DNA from: Pterobdella sp. o SKG-2022
Taxonomy: Eukaryota > Annelida > Clitellata > Hirudinida > Piscicolidae
Assembly: GCA_964035795.1 (NCBI GenBank)
Contig: OZ038324.1
Span: forward strand, 4,027,995 to 4,091,994
Direction: 5' to 3'
Length of the DNA stretch: 64,000 nucleotides
Translations under genes and position numbers: made by a program
In this document: in pieces, positions 21,511-33,500 of the stretch
Layout: each line of letters begins with the position of its first letter
How positions within the stretch are numbered: position 1 is the first letter of the stretch
The notes under the pieces: generated by a model
The model's database searches: none
What the model saw: only the letters and a program-made list of their open reading frames with translations
Told to the model about the DNA's origin: nothing

Positions 21511-24500
21511 TCATGGATACCATCTGGTTGAAATTGGACTTTGAAATTGAAAATTTGGTCTTGGAAACAAAGGTTGGGGGGCAGAACTGAAAAATTTCAT
21601 AGGAGGAACGTAAGAAATTCTGTTAGGTGGCTGGTTGAAAAATCTTTGCTGTCTCTGTGGTCTTTGTTGTCTCTGTGGTCTGGGTCTTTGTGGTCTGGGT
21701 CTCTGTGGTCTTTGTTGTCGTTGTGGTCTTGGTCTCATGGGTCTTTGTTGTCGTTGTGGTCTTGGTCTCATGGGTCTTTGTTGTCGTTGTGGTCTTGGTC
21801 TCATGGGCCTTTGTTGTCGTTGTGGTCTTGGTCTCATGGGTCTTTGTTGTCGTTGTGGTCTTGGTCTCATGGGCCTTTGTTGTCGTTGTGGTCTTGGTCT
21901 CATGGGTCTTTGTTGTCGTTGTGGTCTGAGTCTTAATGGACGTTGAGGTCGAAGAGGTCTTAAAGGTCGTTGCGGTTGAAATGGTCTTGGAGGCATGACA
22001 AATCTTGGGCCTCTCAAAGCGCCAGCAAAATTTGGTAATTGAGAAGGAATTCCTGGTAAAGCAGTTGAAGAAGAACCGAAAGCTTTCACAAGACCAAATA
22101 TGATACCTCCAATTGCTGCTACAGCAGCAATGGCTCCTACAGTCGAACCTGCTATAATAGCTGTTTGGGATTGAGAAAATGTGCCGAGAGCAGAAAGTGT
22201 TGTAGTTATTTCATTACTAGCTGTGGTTGCCATATTTATAGTAGTAACTGTGATTGGTATTGTTGTAGTAGCAACTGTTGTAGTTTTAGTTGCGGTCATA
22301 GGAGGTGTAGTAGTTACTGTTGTAGCTGTAGTAGCCGTTATGGCGGTAGTTTCAGTAGCCGTTATGGCGGTAGTTTCAGTAGATGCTGTTGGAGTTGTAG
22401 AAGCGGTCATGACAAATGTTGCTGTTGTGAGTGGTATAGACGTTGTAGTTGTAGCTGTTGTAGTCGTTGTTGCTGTGGTTGCGGTAGTTGCTGTTGTTGC
22501 TGTGGTAACTGTAGTTGCCGTTGTAGCTGTTGTAGCAGTAGTTGCTGTGGTAGCTGTAATTGCGGTCGTGGCAGTAGTTGCTGTTGTAGCTGTAGTAGCC
22601 GTTGTTACTGTAGTTGCTGTGGTAGCTGTTGTAACAGTAGTTGCTGTGGTAGCTGTAGTTGCCGTCGTTGCTGTAGTTGCCATTGTTGCTGTAGTTGCCG
22701 TTGTAGCTGTTGTAGCAGTAGTAGCTGTGGTAGCTGTTGTTGCCATTGTTACTGTGGTAGCTGTAGTTGCCGTAGTAGCTGTTGTAGCTGTTGTAGAAGT
22801 AGTAGCTGTGGTAGCTGTAGAGGCCGTTGTAGCTGAAGTTGCTGTTGTTTCTAGGGTGGCTGTAGTTGCGGTCGTGGCAGTAGTTGAAGTAGTTGCCATT
22901 GTAGCTGTAGTAACTGTAGTTGCCGTTGTTGCTGTTGTAGCTGTAGTTGCCGTTGTAGCTATTGTAGCTGTATTTGCCGTAGTTGCTGTGGTAGCTGTGA
23001 TAGCTTTAAGTGCGGTCGTGGAAGTAGTTGAGGTAGTTGCAGTTGTAGCTGTGGTAACTGTAGTTGCCATTGTAGCTGTAGTTGCCGTAGTTGTAGCTGT
23101 TGTAGTTGTAGTAGCTGTTATAGCTGTAGTTGCCATAGTAGCTGTGGTAGCTGTGGTTGCCATTGTTGCTAATGTAGCTGTGGTAGCTATGGTAGCTGTA
23201 GTTGCAGTTGTGGCAGTAGTTGCGGTAGTTGCAGTTGTAGCTATGGTAGCTGTAGTTGCCGTTGTTGCTGTGGTGGCTGTAGTTGCCGTTGGAGCTGTTG
23301 TAACTGTGGTAGCTGTAGTTGCTGTTGTAGCTGTAGCTGCCGTTGTAGCTGTTGTGGTTGCGGTTGTTGCAGTTGTAGCTGTTGTAGCTGTGGTTGCCGT
23401 TGTAGCTGTTGTAGCTGTAGATGCCATTGTAGCTGTAATGGTTGCGGTTGTTGCCGTTGTAGCAGTTGTAGCTGTAGTTGCCGTAATTGCTGTACTAACT
23501 GTTGTAGCTGTAGTTGCCGTTGTAGCAGTAGTAGCTGTTGTAGCAGTAGTAGCTGTTGTAGCTGTATTTGCGGTAGTTGCTTTGGTAACTGTCTTAGCTG
23601 TAGTTGCAGTTGTCGCAGTCGTTACAGTAGTTGCAGTTGTAGCTGTGGTAGCTGTGGTTGCCGTAGAAGCTTTTGTAGCTGTAGTTACCGTAGCTGTTGT
23701 AGCTGTAGTTATCGTTGTTGCTGTGGTTGCTGTAGTTGCAGTTGTAGCTGTTGTAGCTGTAGTTGCCGTTGTAGCTGTTGTAGCAGTAGTATCTGTAATA
23801 GCTGTAGTTGCCGTTGTAGCTGTTGTTGCTGTAGTTACCGTTGTTGTTGTGGTTGCTGTAGTTGCAGTTGTAGCTGTGGTAGCTGTAGATGCCGTTGTAG
23901 CTGTTGTAGCTGTAGTTGCCGTAGTTGCTTTGGTAACTGTTGTAGCTGTAGTCGCAGTCGTTACAGTTGTTGCAGTTGTAGCTGTGGTTGCCGTTGAAGC
24001 TGTTGTAGCTGTAGTTCCCGTAGTTGCTGTGGTAACGGTTATAGCTGTTGTTGCAGTCGTGGCAGTCGTTACAGTTGTTGCAGTTGTAGCTGTTGTAGCT
24101 GTAATTGCCGTAGTTGCTGTAGTAACTGTTGTAGCTGTAGTTACAGTTGTAGTTGTTGTTGCTGTAGTTGCAGTTGTAGCTGTTGTAGCACTAGTAGCTG
24201 TGGTAACTGTAGTTGCCGTTGTAGCAGTTGTAGCAGTTGTAGCTGTTATAGCTGTAGTTACCGTTGTTGCTGTGGTTGCTGTTGTTGCAATTGTAGCTGT
24301 AGTAGCGGTGGTAGCTGTAGTTGCCGTTGTAGCTGTTGTAGCTGTAGTTGCCGTTGTAGCTGTTGTAGCAGTTGTAGCTGTTGTAGCTGTAGTTACCGTT
24401 GTTGCTGTGGTTGCTGTTGTTGCAGTTGTAGCACTAGTAGCTGTGTTAGCTGTAGTTGCCGTTGTAGCTTTTGTTGCTGTAGTTACCGTGGTTGCTGTGG

Positions 24501-27500
24501 TTGCTGTAGTTGCAGTAGTAGCTGTGGTAACTGTAGTTGCCGTTGTAGCTGTTGTTGCTCTAGTTACCGTTATTGCTGTAGTTGCCGTTGTAGCAGTTGT
24601 AGCTGTATTTGCCGTAGTTGCAGTTGTAGCTGTTGTAGCAGTAGTAGCTGTGGTAACTGTAGTTGCCGTTGTAGCAGTTGTAGCTGTTGTAGCTTTTGTA
24701 GCAGTAGTATCTGTAGTAGCTGTTGTAGCCGTTGTAGCTGTTGTAGCTGTGGTTGCCGTAGTTGCTGTGGTAACTGTTGTAGCTGTAGTTGCAGTCGTAG
24801 TAGTCGTTGCGGTTGTTGCTGTTGTAGCTGTGGTAACTGTAGTTGCCGTTGTTGCTGTGGTTGCTGTTGTAGCCGTTGTAGCTGTTTTAGCTGTGGTTGC
24901 CGTAGTTGCTGTGGTAACTGTTGTAGCTGTAGTTATCGTTGTTGCTGTGGTTGCTGTAGTTGCAGTTGTAGCTGTGGTAGCTGTAGTTGCCGTAGATGCT
25001 GTGGTAACTGTTGTAGCTGTAGTTGCGGTTGTAGCTGTAGTTGCCGCAGTTGCAGTTGTAGATTTTGTAGCTGTTGTAGCACTAGTAGCTGTGGTAACTG
25101 TAGTTGCCGTTGTAGCAGTTGTAGCTGTTGTTGCAGTCGTGGCAGTCGTTACAGTTGTTGCAGTTGTAACTGTTGTAGCTGTAGTTGCCGTTGTAGCTGT
25201 TGTAGCAGTAGTAGCTGTGGTAACTGTAGTTGCCGTTGTAGCAGTTGTAGCTGTAGTTGCCGCAGTTGCAGTTGTAGATTTTGTAGCTGTTGTAACAGTA
25301 GTAGCTGTGGTAAATGTAGTTGCCGTTGTAGCAGTTGTAGCTGTAGTTGCCGCAGTTGCAGTTGTAGCTGTTGTTGCAGTCGTGGCAGTCGTTACAGTTG
25401 TTGCAGTTGTAACTGTTGTAGCTGTAGTTGCAGTCGTGGCAGTTGTTGCGGTTGTAGCTGTAGTTGCCGTTGTAGCTGTTGTAGCAGTAGTAGCTGTGGT
25501 AACTGTAGTTGCCGTTGTAACAGTTGTAGCTGTAGTTGCCGCAGTTGCAGTTGTAGATTTTGTAGCTGTTGTAGCAGTAGTAGCTGTGGTAACTGTAGTT
25601 GCCGTTGTAGCAGTTGTAGCTGTTGTTGCAGTCGTGGCAGTCGTTACAGTTGTTGCAGTTGTAGCTGTGGTAGCTGTAGTTGCCGTAGATGCTGTGGTAA
25701 CTGTTGTAGCTGTAGTTGCAGTTGTCGCAGTTGTTGCGGTTGTAGCTGTAGTTACCGTTGTTGCTGTGGTTGCTGTTGTTGCAGTTGTAGCAGTAGTAGC
25801 TGTGGTAGCTGTAGTTGCCGTTGTAGCTGTTGTAGCTTTTGTAGCAGTAGTATCTGTGGTAACTGTAGTTGCCGTTGTAGCTGTTGTAGCTGTGGTTGCC
25901 GTAGTTGCTGTGGTAACTGTAGTAGCTGTAGTTGCAGTCGTAGTAGTCGTTGCGGTTGTTGCTGTTGTAGCTGTGGTAACTGTAGTTGCCGTTGTTGCTG
26001 TGGTTGCTGTTGTAGCCGTTGTAGCTGTTTTAGCTGTGGTTGCCGTAGTTGCTGTGGTAACTGTTGTAGCTGTAGTTGCAGTCGTGGCAGTCGTTGCGGT
26101 TGTTGCTGTTGTAGCTGTGGTATCTGTAGTTGCCGTTGTAGCTGTTGTAGCTGTAGTAACCGTTGTTGCTGTGGTTGCTGTTGTAGCCGTTGTAGCTGTT
26201 GTAGCTGTGGTTGCCGTAGTTGCTGTGGTAACTGTTGTAGCTGTAGTTGCAGTCGTGGCAGTCGTTACGGTTGTTGCAGTTGTAGCTGTGGTAACTGTAG
26301 TTGCCGTTGTAGCTGTAGTAACCGTTGTTGCTGTAGTTGCTGTTGTTGCCGTTGTAGCTGTTGTAGCTGTGGTTGCCGTAGTTGCTGTGGTAACTGTTGT
26401 AGCTGTAGTTGCGGTTAATGCAGTTGTAGCTGTAGTCACCGTTGTTGCTGTGGTTGCTGTAGTTGCCGTTGGAGCTGTTGTAGCTGTGGTTGCCGTAGTT
26501 GCTGTGGTAACTGTAGTAGCTGTAGTTGCAGTCGTGGCAGTCGTTGCGGTTGTTGCACTTGTAGCTGTGTTAACTGTAGTTGCCGTTGTAGCTGTTGTAG
26601 CTGTGGTTGCCGTAGTTGCTGTGGTAACTGTAGTAGCTGTAGTTGCAGTCGTGGCAGTCGTTGCGGTTGTTGCTGTTGTAGCTGTGGTAACTGTAGTTGC
26701 CGTTGTTGCTGTCGTAGCTGTAGTAACCGTTGTTGCTGTGGTTGCTGTTGTAGCCGTTGTAGCTGTTGTAGCTGTGGTTGCCGTAGTTGCTGTGGTAACT
26801 GTTGTAGCTGTAGTTGCAGTCGTGGCAGTCGTTGCGGTTGTTGCTGTTGTAGCTGTGGTATCTGTAGTTGCCGTTGTAGCTGTTGTAGCTGTAGTAACCG
26901 TTGTTGCTGTGGTTGCTGTTGTAGCCGTTGTAGCTGTTGTAGCTGTGGTTGCCGTAGTTGCTGTGGTAACTGTTGTAGCTGTAGTTGCAGTCGTGGCAGT
27001 CGTTGCGTTTGTTGCAGTTGTAGCTGTGGTAACTGTAGTTGCGGTTGTTGCAGTTGTAGCTGTAGTTACCGTTGTTGCTGTGGTTGCTGTAGTTGCCGTT
27101 GTAGCTGTTGTAGCTGTGGTTGCCGTAGTTGCTGTGGTAACTGTTGTAGCTGTAGTTGCAGTCGTGGCAGTCGTTGCGATTGTTGCAGTTGTAGCTGTAG
27201 TAACCGTTGTTGCTGTGGTTGCTGTTGTTGCCGTTGTAGCTGTTGTAGCTGTGGTTGCCGTAGTTGCTGTGTTAACTGTAGTAGCTGTAGTTGCGGTTGT
27301 TGCAGTTGTAGCTGTAGTCACCGTTGTTGCTGTGGTTGCTGTAGTTGCTGTTGTAGCTGTTGAAGCTGTGGTTGCCGTAGTTGCTGTGGTAACTGTAGTA
27401 GCTGTAGTTGCAGTTGTCGCAGTTGTTGCGGTTGTAGCTGTAGTTGCCGTTGTAGCTGCTGTAGCAGTAGAAGCTGTGGTAACTGTAGTTGCCGTTGTAG

Positions 27501-30500
27501 CAGTAGTAGCTGTTGTAGCTGTAGGTGCCGTTGTAGCTGTTGTAGCTGTAGTTACCGTTGTTGCTGTGGTTGCTGTTGTTGCAGTTGTAGCTGTAGTTGC
27601 CGTTGTAGCTGTGGTAGCTGTAGTTGCCGTTGTAGCTGTTGTAGCACTAGTAGCTGTGGTAACTGTAGTTGCCGTTGTAGCAGTTGTAGCAGTTGTAGCT
27701 GTTATAGCTGTAGTTACCGTTGTTGCTGTGGTTGCTGTTGTTGCAATTGTAGCTGTAGTAGCGGTGGTAGCTGTAGTTGCCGTTGTAGCTGTGGTAGCTG
27801 TAATTGCCGTTGTAGCTGTTGTAGCTGTAGTTACCGTTGTTGCTGTGGTTGCTGTTGTTGCAGTTGTAGCTGTAGTTGCCGTTGTAGCTGTGGTAGCTGT
27901 AGTTGCCGTTGTAGCCGTTGTAGCAGTAGTAGCTGTTTTAGCAGTTGTAGCAGTTGTAGCTGTTATAGCTGTAGTTACCGTTGTTGCTGTGGTTGCTGCT
28001 GTTGCAGTTGTAGCTGTAGTTGCCGTTGTAGCTGTGGTAGCTGTAGTTGCCGTTGTAGCTGTTGTAGCACTAGTAGCTGTGGTAACTGTAGTTGCCGTTG
28101 TAGCAGTTGTAGCAGTTGTAGCTGTTATAGCTGTAGTTACCGTTGTTGCTGTGGTTGCTGTTGTTGCAGTTGTAGCAGTAGTAGCTGTGGTAGCTGTAGT
28201 TGCCGTTTTAGCTTTTGTTGCTGTAGTTACCGTAGTTGCTGTGGTTGCTGTAGTTGCAGTTGTAGCTGTTGTAGCTGTTGTAGCAGTAGTAGCTGTGGTA
28301 ACTGTAGTTGCCGTTGTATCTGTTGTTGCTGTGGTAGCTGTGCTAACTGTAGTTGCCGTTGTAGCAGTTGTAGCTGTGGTAGCTGTAGTTGCCGTAGATG
28401 CTGTGGTAACTGTTGTAGCTGTAGTTGCAGTTGTCGCAGTTGTTGCGGTTGTTGCGGTTGTAGCTGTAGTTGCCGTTGTAGCTGTAGAAGCTGTGGTAAT
28501 TGTAGATGCCGATGTAGAAGTTGTAGCTGTAGTTGCCGTAGTTGCAGTTGTAGATTTTGTAGCTGTTGTAGCAGTAGTAGCTGTGGTAAGTGTGGTTGCC
28601 GTTGTAGCAGTTGTAGCTGTTGTTGCAGTCGTGGCAGTCGTTACAGTTGTTGCAGTTGTAGCTGTGGTTGCTGTTGTTGCAGTTGTAGCAGTAGTAGCTG
28701 TGGTAGCTGTAGTTGCCGTTGTAGATTTTGTTGCTGTAGTAACCGTAGTTGCTGTGGTTGCTGTAGTTGCAGTTGTAACTGTTGTAGCAGTAGTAGCTTT
28801 GGAAGCTGTAGTTGCCGTTGTAGCTTTTGTAGCACTAGTAACTGTGGTAACTGTAGTTGCCGTTGTAGCAGTTGTAGCACTTGTAGCTGTTGTAGCTGTA
28901 GTTACCGTAGTTGCTGTGGTTGCTGTAGTTGCAGTTGTAACTGTTGTAGCAGTAGTAGCTGTGGAAGCTGTAGTTGCCGTTGTAGCAGTAGTAGCTGTGG
29001 TAGATGTAGTTGCCGTTGTAGCTGTTGTTGCTGTAGTAACCGGAGTTGCCGTTGTAGCAGTTGTAGCAGTTGTTGCAGTTGTAGCAGTTGTTGCAGTTGT
29101 AGCAGTGGTAGCTGTGGTAGCTGTAGTTGCCGTTGTAGCTGTTGTAGCACTAGTAGCTGTTGTAACTGTATTTGCCGTTGTAGCAGTTGTAGCAGTTGTT
29201 GCAGTTGTAGCAGTAGTAGCTGTGGTAGCTGTAGTTGCCGTTGTAGCTGTTGTAGCACTAGTAGCTGTGGTAACTGTAGTTGCCGTTGTAGCAGTTGTAG
29301 CAGTTGTTGCAGTTGTAGCAGTAGTAGCTGTGGTAGCTGTAATTGCCGTTGTATCTGTTGTTGCTGTAGTTACCGGAGTTGCTGCGGTTGCTGTAGTTGC
29401 AGTTGTAGCAGTAGTAGCTGTAGTTGCAGTCGTGGCAGTCGTTGCGGTTGTTGCTGTTGTAGCTGTGGTAACTGTAGTTGCCGTTGTTGCTGTCGTAGCT
29501 GTAGTAACCGTTGTTGCTGTGGTTGCTGTTGTAGCCGTTGTAGCTGTTGTAGCTGTGGTTGCCGTAGTTGCTGTGGTAACTGTTGTAGCTGTAGTTGCAG
29601 TCGTGGCAGTCGTTGCGGTTGTTGCTGTTGTAGCTGTGGTATCTGTAGTTGCCGTTGTAGCTGTTGTAGCTGTAGTAACCGTTGTTGCTGTGGTTGCTGT
29701 TGTAGCCGTTGTAGCTGTTGTAGCTGTGGTTGCCGTAGTTGCTGTGGTAACTGTTGTAGCTGTAGTTGCAGTCGTGGCAGTCGTTGCGGTTGTTGCTTTT
29801 GTAGCTGTGGTAACTGTAGTTGCGGTTGTTGCAGTTGTAGCTGTAGTTACCGTTGTTGCTGTGGTTGCTGTAGTTGCCGTTGTAGCTGTTGTAGCTGTGG
29901 TTGCCGTAGTTGCTGTGGTAACTGTTGTAGCTGTAGTTGCAGTCGTGGCAGTCGTTGCGATTGTTGCAGTTGTAGCTGTAGTAACCGTTGTTGCTGTGGT
30001 TGCTGTTGTTGCCGTTGTAGCTGTTGTAGCTGTGGTTGCCGTAGTTGCTGTGTTAACTGTAGTAGCTGTAGTTGCGGTTGTTGCAGTTGTAGCTGTAGTC
30101 ACCGTTGTTGCTGTGGTTGCTGTAGTTGCCGTTGTAGCTGTTGAAGCTGTGGTTGCCGTAGTTGCTGTGGTAACTGTAGTAGCTGTAGTTGCAGTTGTCG
30201 CAGTTGTTGCGGTTGTAGCTGTAGTTGCCGTTGTAGCTGCTGTAGCAGTAGAAGCTGTGGTAACTGTAGTTGCCGTTGTAGCAGTAGTAGCTGTTGTAGC
30301 TGTAGGTGCCGTTGTAGCTGTTGTAGCTGTAGTTACCGTTGTTGCTGTGGTTGCTGTTGTTGCAGTTGTAGCTGTAGTTGCCGTTGTAGCTGTGGTAGCT
30401 GTAGTTGCCGTTGTAGCTGTTGTAGCACTAGTAGCTGTGGTAACTGTAGTTGCCGTTGTAGCAGTTGTAGCAGTTGTAGCTGTTATAGCTGTAGTTACCG

Positions 30501-33500
30501 TTGTTGCTGTGGTTGCTGTTGTTGCAATTGTAGCTGTAGTAGCGGTGGTAGCTGTAGTTGCCGTTGTAGCTGTGGTAGCTGTAGTTGCCGTTGTAGCTGT
30601 TGTAGCTGTAGTTACCGTTGTTGCTGTGGTTGCTGTTGTTGCAGTTGTAGCTGTAGTTGCCGTTGTAGCTGTGGTAGCTGTAGTTGCCGTTGTAGCTGTT
30701 GTAGCTGTAGTAACCGTTGTTGCTGTGGTTGCTGTTGTAGCCGTTGTAGCTGTTGTAGCTGTGGTTGCCGTAGTTGCTGTGGTAACTGTTGTAGCTGTAG
30801 TTGCAGTCGTGGCAGTCGTTGCGGTTGTTGCAGTTGTAGCTGTGGTAACTGTAGTTGCGGTTGTTGCAGTTGTAGCTGTAGTTACCGTTGTTGCTGTGGT
30901 TGCTGTAGTTGCCGTTGTAGCTGTTGTAGCTGTGGTTGCCGTAGTTGCTGTGGTAACTGTTGTAGCTGTAGTTGCAGTCGTGGCAGTCGTTGCGATTGTT
31001 GCAGTTGTAGCTGTAGTAACCGTTGTTGCTGTGGTTGCTGTTGTTGCCGTTGTAGCTGTTGTAGCTGTGGTTGCCGTAGTTGCTGTGTTAACTGTAGTAG
31101 CTGTAGTTGCTGTTGTTGCAGTTGTAGCTGTAGTCACCGTTGTTGCTGTGGTTGCTGTAGTTGCTGTTGTAGCTGTTGAAGCTGTGGTTGCCGTAGTTGC
31201 TGTGGTAACTGTAGTAGCTGTAGTTGCAGTTGTCGCAGTTGTTGCGGTTGTAGCTGTAGTTGCCGTTGTAGCTGCTGTGCAGTAGAAGCTGTGGTAACTG
31301 TAGTTGCCGTTGTAGCAGTAGTAGCTGTTGTAGCTGTAGGTGCCGTTGTAGCTGTTGTAGCTGTAGTTACCGTTGTTGCTGTGGTTGCTGTTGTTGCAGT
31401 TGTAGCTGTAGTTGCCGTTGTAGCTGTGGTAGCTGTAGTTGCCGTTGTAGCTGTTGTAGCACTATTAGCTGTGGTAACTGTAGTTGCCGTTGTAGCAGTT
31501 GTAGCAGTTGTAGCTGTTATAGCTGTAGTTACCGTTGTTGCTGTGGTTGCTGTTGTTGCAATTGTAGCTGTAGTAGCGGTGGTAGCTGTAGTTGCCGTTG
31601 TAGCTGTGGTAGCTGTAATTGCCGTTGTAGCTGTTGTAGCTGTAGTTACCGTTGTTGCTGTGGTTGCTGTTGTTGCAGTTGTAGCTGTAGTTGCCGTTGT
31701 AGCTGTGGTAGCTGTAGTTGCCGTTGTAGCCGTTGTAGCAGTAGTAGCTGTTGTAGCAGTTGTAGCAGTTGTAGCTGTTATAGCTGTAGTTACCGTTGTT
31801 GCTGTGGTTGCTGCTGTTGCAGTTGTAGCTGTAGTTGCCGTTGTAGCTGTGGTAGCTGTAGTTGCCGTTGTAGCTGTTGTAGCACTAGTAGCTGTGGTAA
31901 CTGTAGTTGCCGTTGTATCTGTTGTTGCTGTGGTAGCTGTGCTAACTGTAGTTGCCGTTGTAGCAGTTGTAGCTGTGGTAGCTGTAGTTGCCGTAGATGC
32001 TGTGGTAACTGTTGTAGCTGTAGTTGCAGTTGTCGCAGTTGTTGCGGTTGTTGCGGTTGTAGCTGTAGTTGCCGTTGTAGCTGTAGAAGCTGTGGTAATT
32101 GTAGATGCCGATGTAGAAGTTGTAGCTGTAGTTGCCGTAGTTGCAGTTGTAGATTTTGTAGCTGTTGTAGCAGTAGTAGCTGTGGTAAGTGTGGTTGCCG
32201 TTGTAGCAGTTGTAGCTGTTGTTGCAGTCGTGGCAGTCGTTACAGTTGTTGCAGTTGTAGCTGTGGTTGCTGTTGTTGCAGTTGTAGCAGTAGTAGCTGT
32301 GGTAGCTGTAGTTGCCGTTGTAGATTTTGTTGCTGTAGTAACCGTAGTTGCTGTGGTTGCTGTAGTTGCAGTTGTAACTGTTGTAGCAGTAGTAGCTTTG
32401 GAAGCTGTAGTTGCCGTTGTAGCTTTTGTAGCACTAGTAACTGTGGTAACTGTAGTTGCCGTTGTAGCAGTTGTAGCACTTGTAGCTGTTGTAGCTGTAG
32501 TTACCGTAGTTGCTGTGGTTGCTGTAGTTGCAGTTGTAACTGTTGTAGCAGTAGTAGCTGTGGAAGCTGTAGTTGCCGTTGTAGCAGTAGTAGCTGTGGT
32601 AGATGTAGTTGCCGTTGTAGCTGTTGTTGCTGTAGTAACCGGAGTTGCCGTTGTAGCAGTTGTAGCAGTTGTTGCAGTTGTAGCAGTTGTTGCAGTTGTA
32701 GCAGTGGTAGCTGTGGTAGCTGTAGTTGCCGTTGTAGCTGTTGTAGCACTAGTAGCTGTTGTAACTGTATTTGCCGTTGTAGCAGTTGTAGCAGTTGTTG
32801 CAGTTGTAGCAGTAGTAGCTGTGGTAGCTGTAGTTGCCGTTGTAGCTGTTGTAGCACTAGTAGCTGTGGTAACTGTAGTTGCCGTTGTAGCAGTTGTAGC
32901 AGTTGTTGCAGTTGTAGCAGTAGTAGCTGTGGTAGCTGTAATTGCCGTTGTATCTGTTGTTGCTGTAGTTACCGGAGTTGCTGCGGTTGCTGTAGTTGCA
33001 GTTGTAGCAGTAGTAGCTGTAGTTGCAGTCGTGGCAGTCGTTGCGGTTGTTGCTGTTGTAGCTGTGGTAACTGTAGTTGCCGTTGTTGCTGTCGTAGCTG
33101 TAGTAACCGTTGTTGCTGTGGTTGCTGTTGTAGCCGTTGTAGCTGTTGTAGCTGTGGTTGCCGTAGTTGCTGTGGTAACTGTTGTAGCTGTAGTTGCAGT
33201 CGTGGCAGTCGTTGCGGTTGTTGCTGTTGTAGCTGTGGTATCTGTAGTTGCCGTTGTAGCTGTTGTAGCTGTAGTAACCGTTGTTGCTGTGGTTGCTGTT
33301 GTAGCCGTTGTAGCTGTTGTAGCTGTGGTTGCCGTAGTTGCTGTGGTAACTGTTGTAGCTGTAGTTGCAGTCGTGGCAGTCGTTGCGGTTGTTGCTTTTG
33401 TAGCTGTGGTAACTGTAGTTGCGGTTGTTGCAGTTGTAGCTGTAGTTACCGTTGTTGCTGTGGTTGCTGTAGTTGCCGTTGTAGCAGTAGTAGCTGTTGT

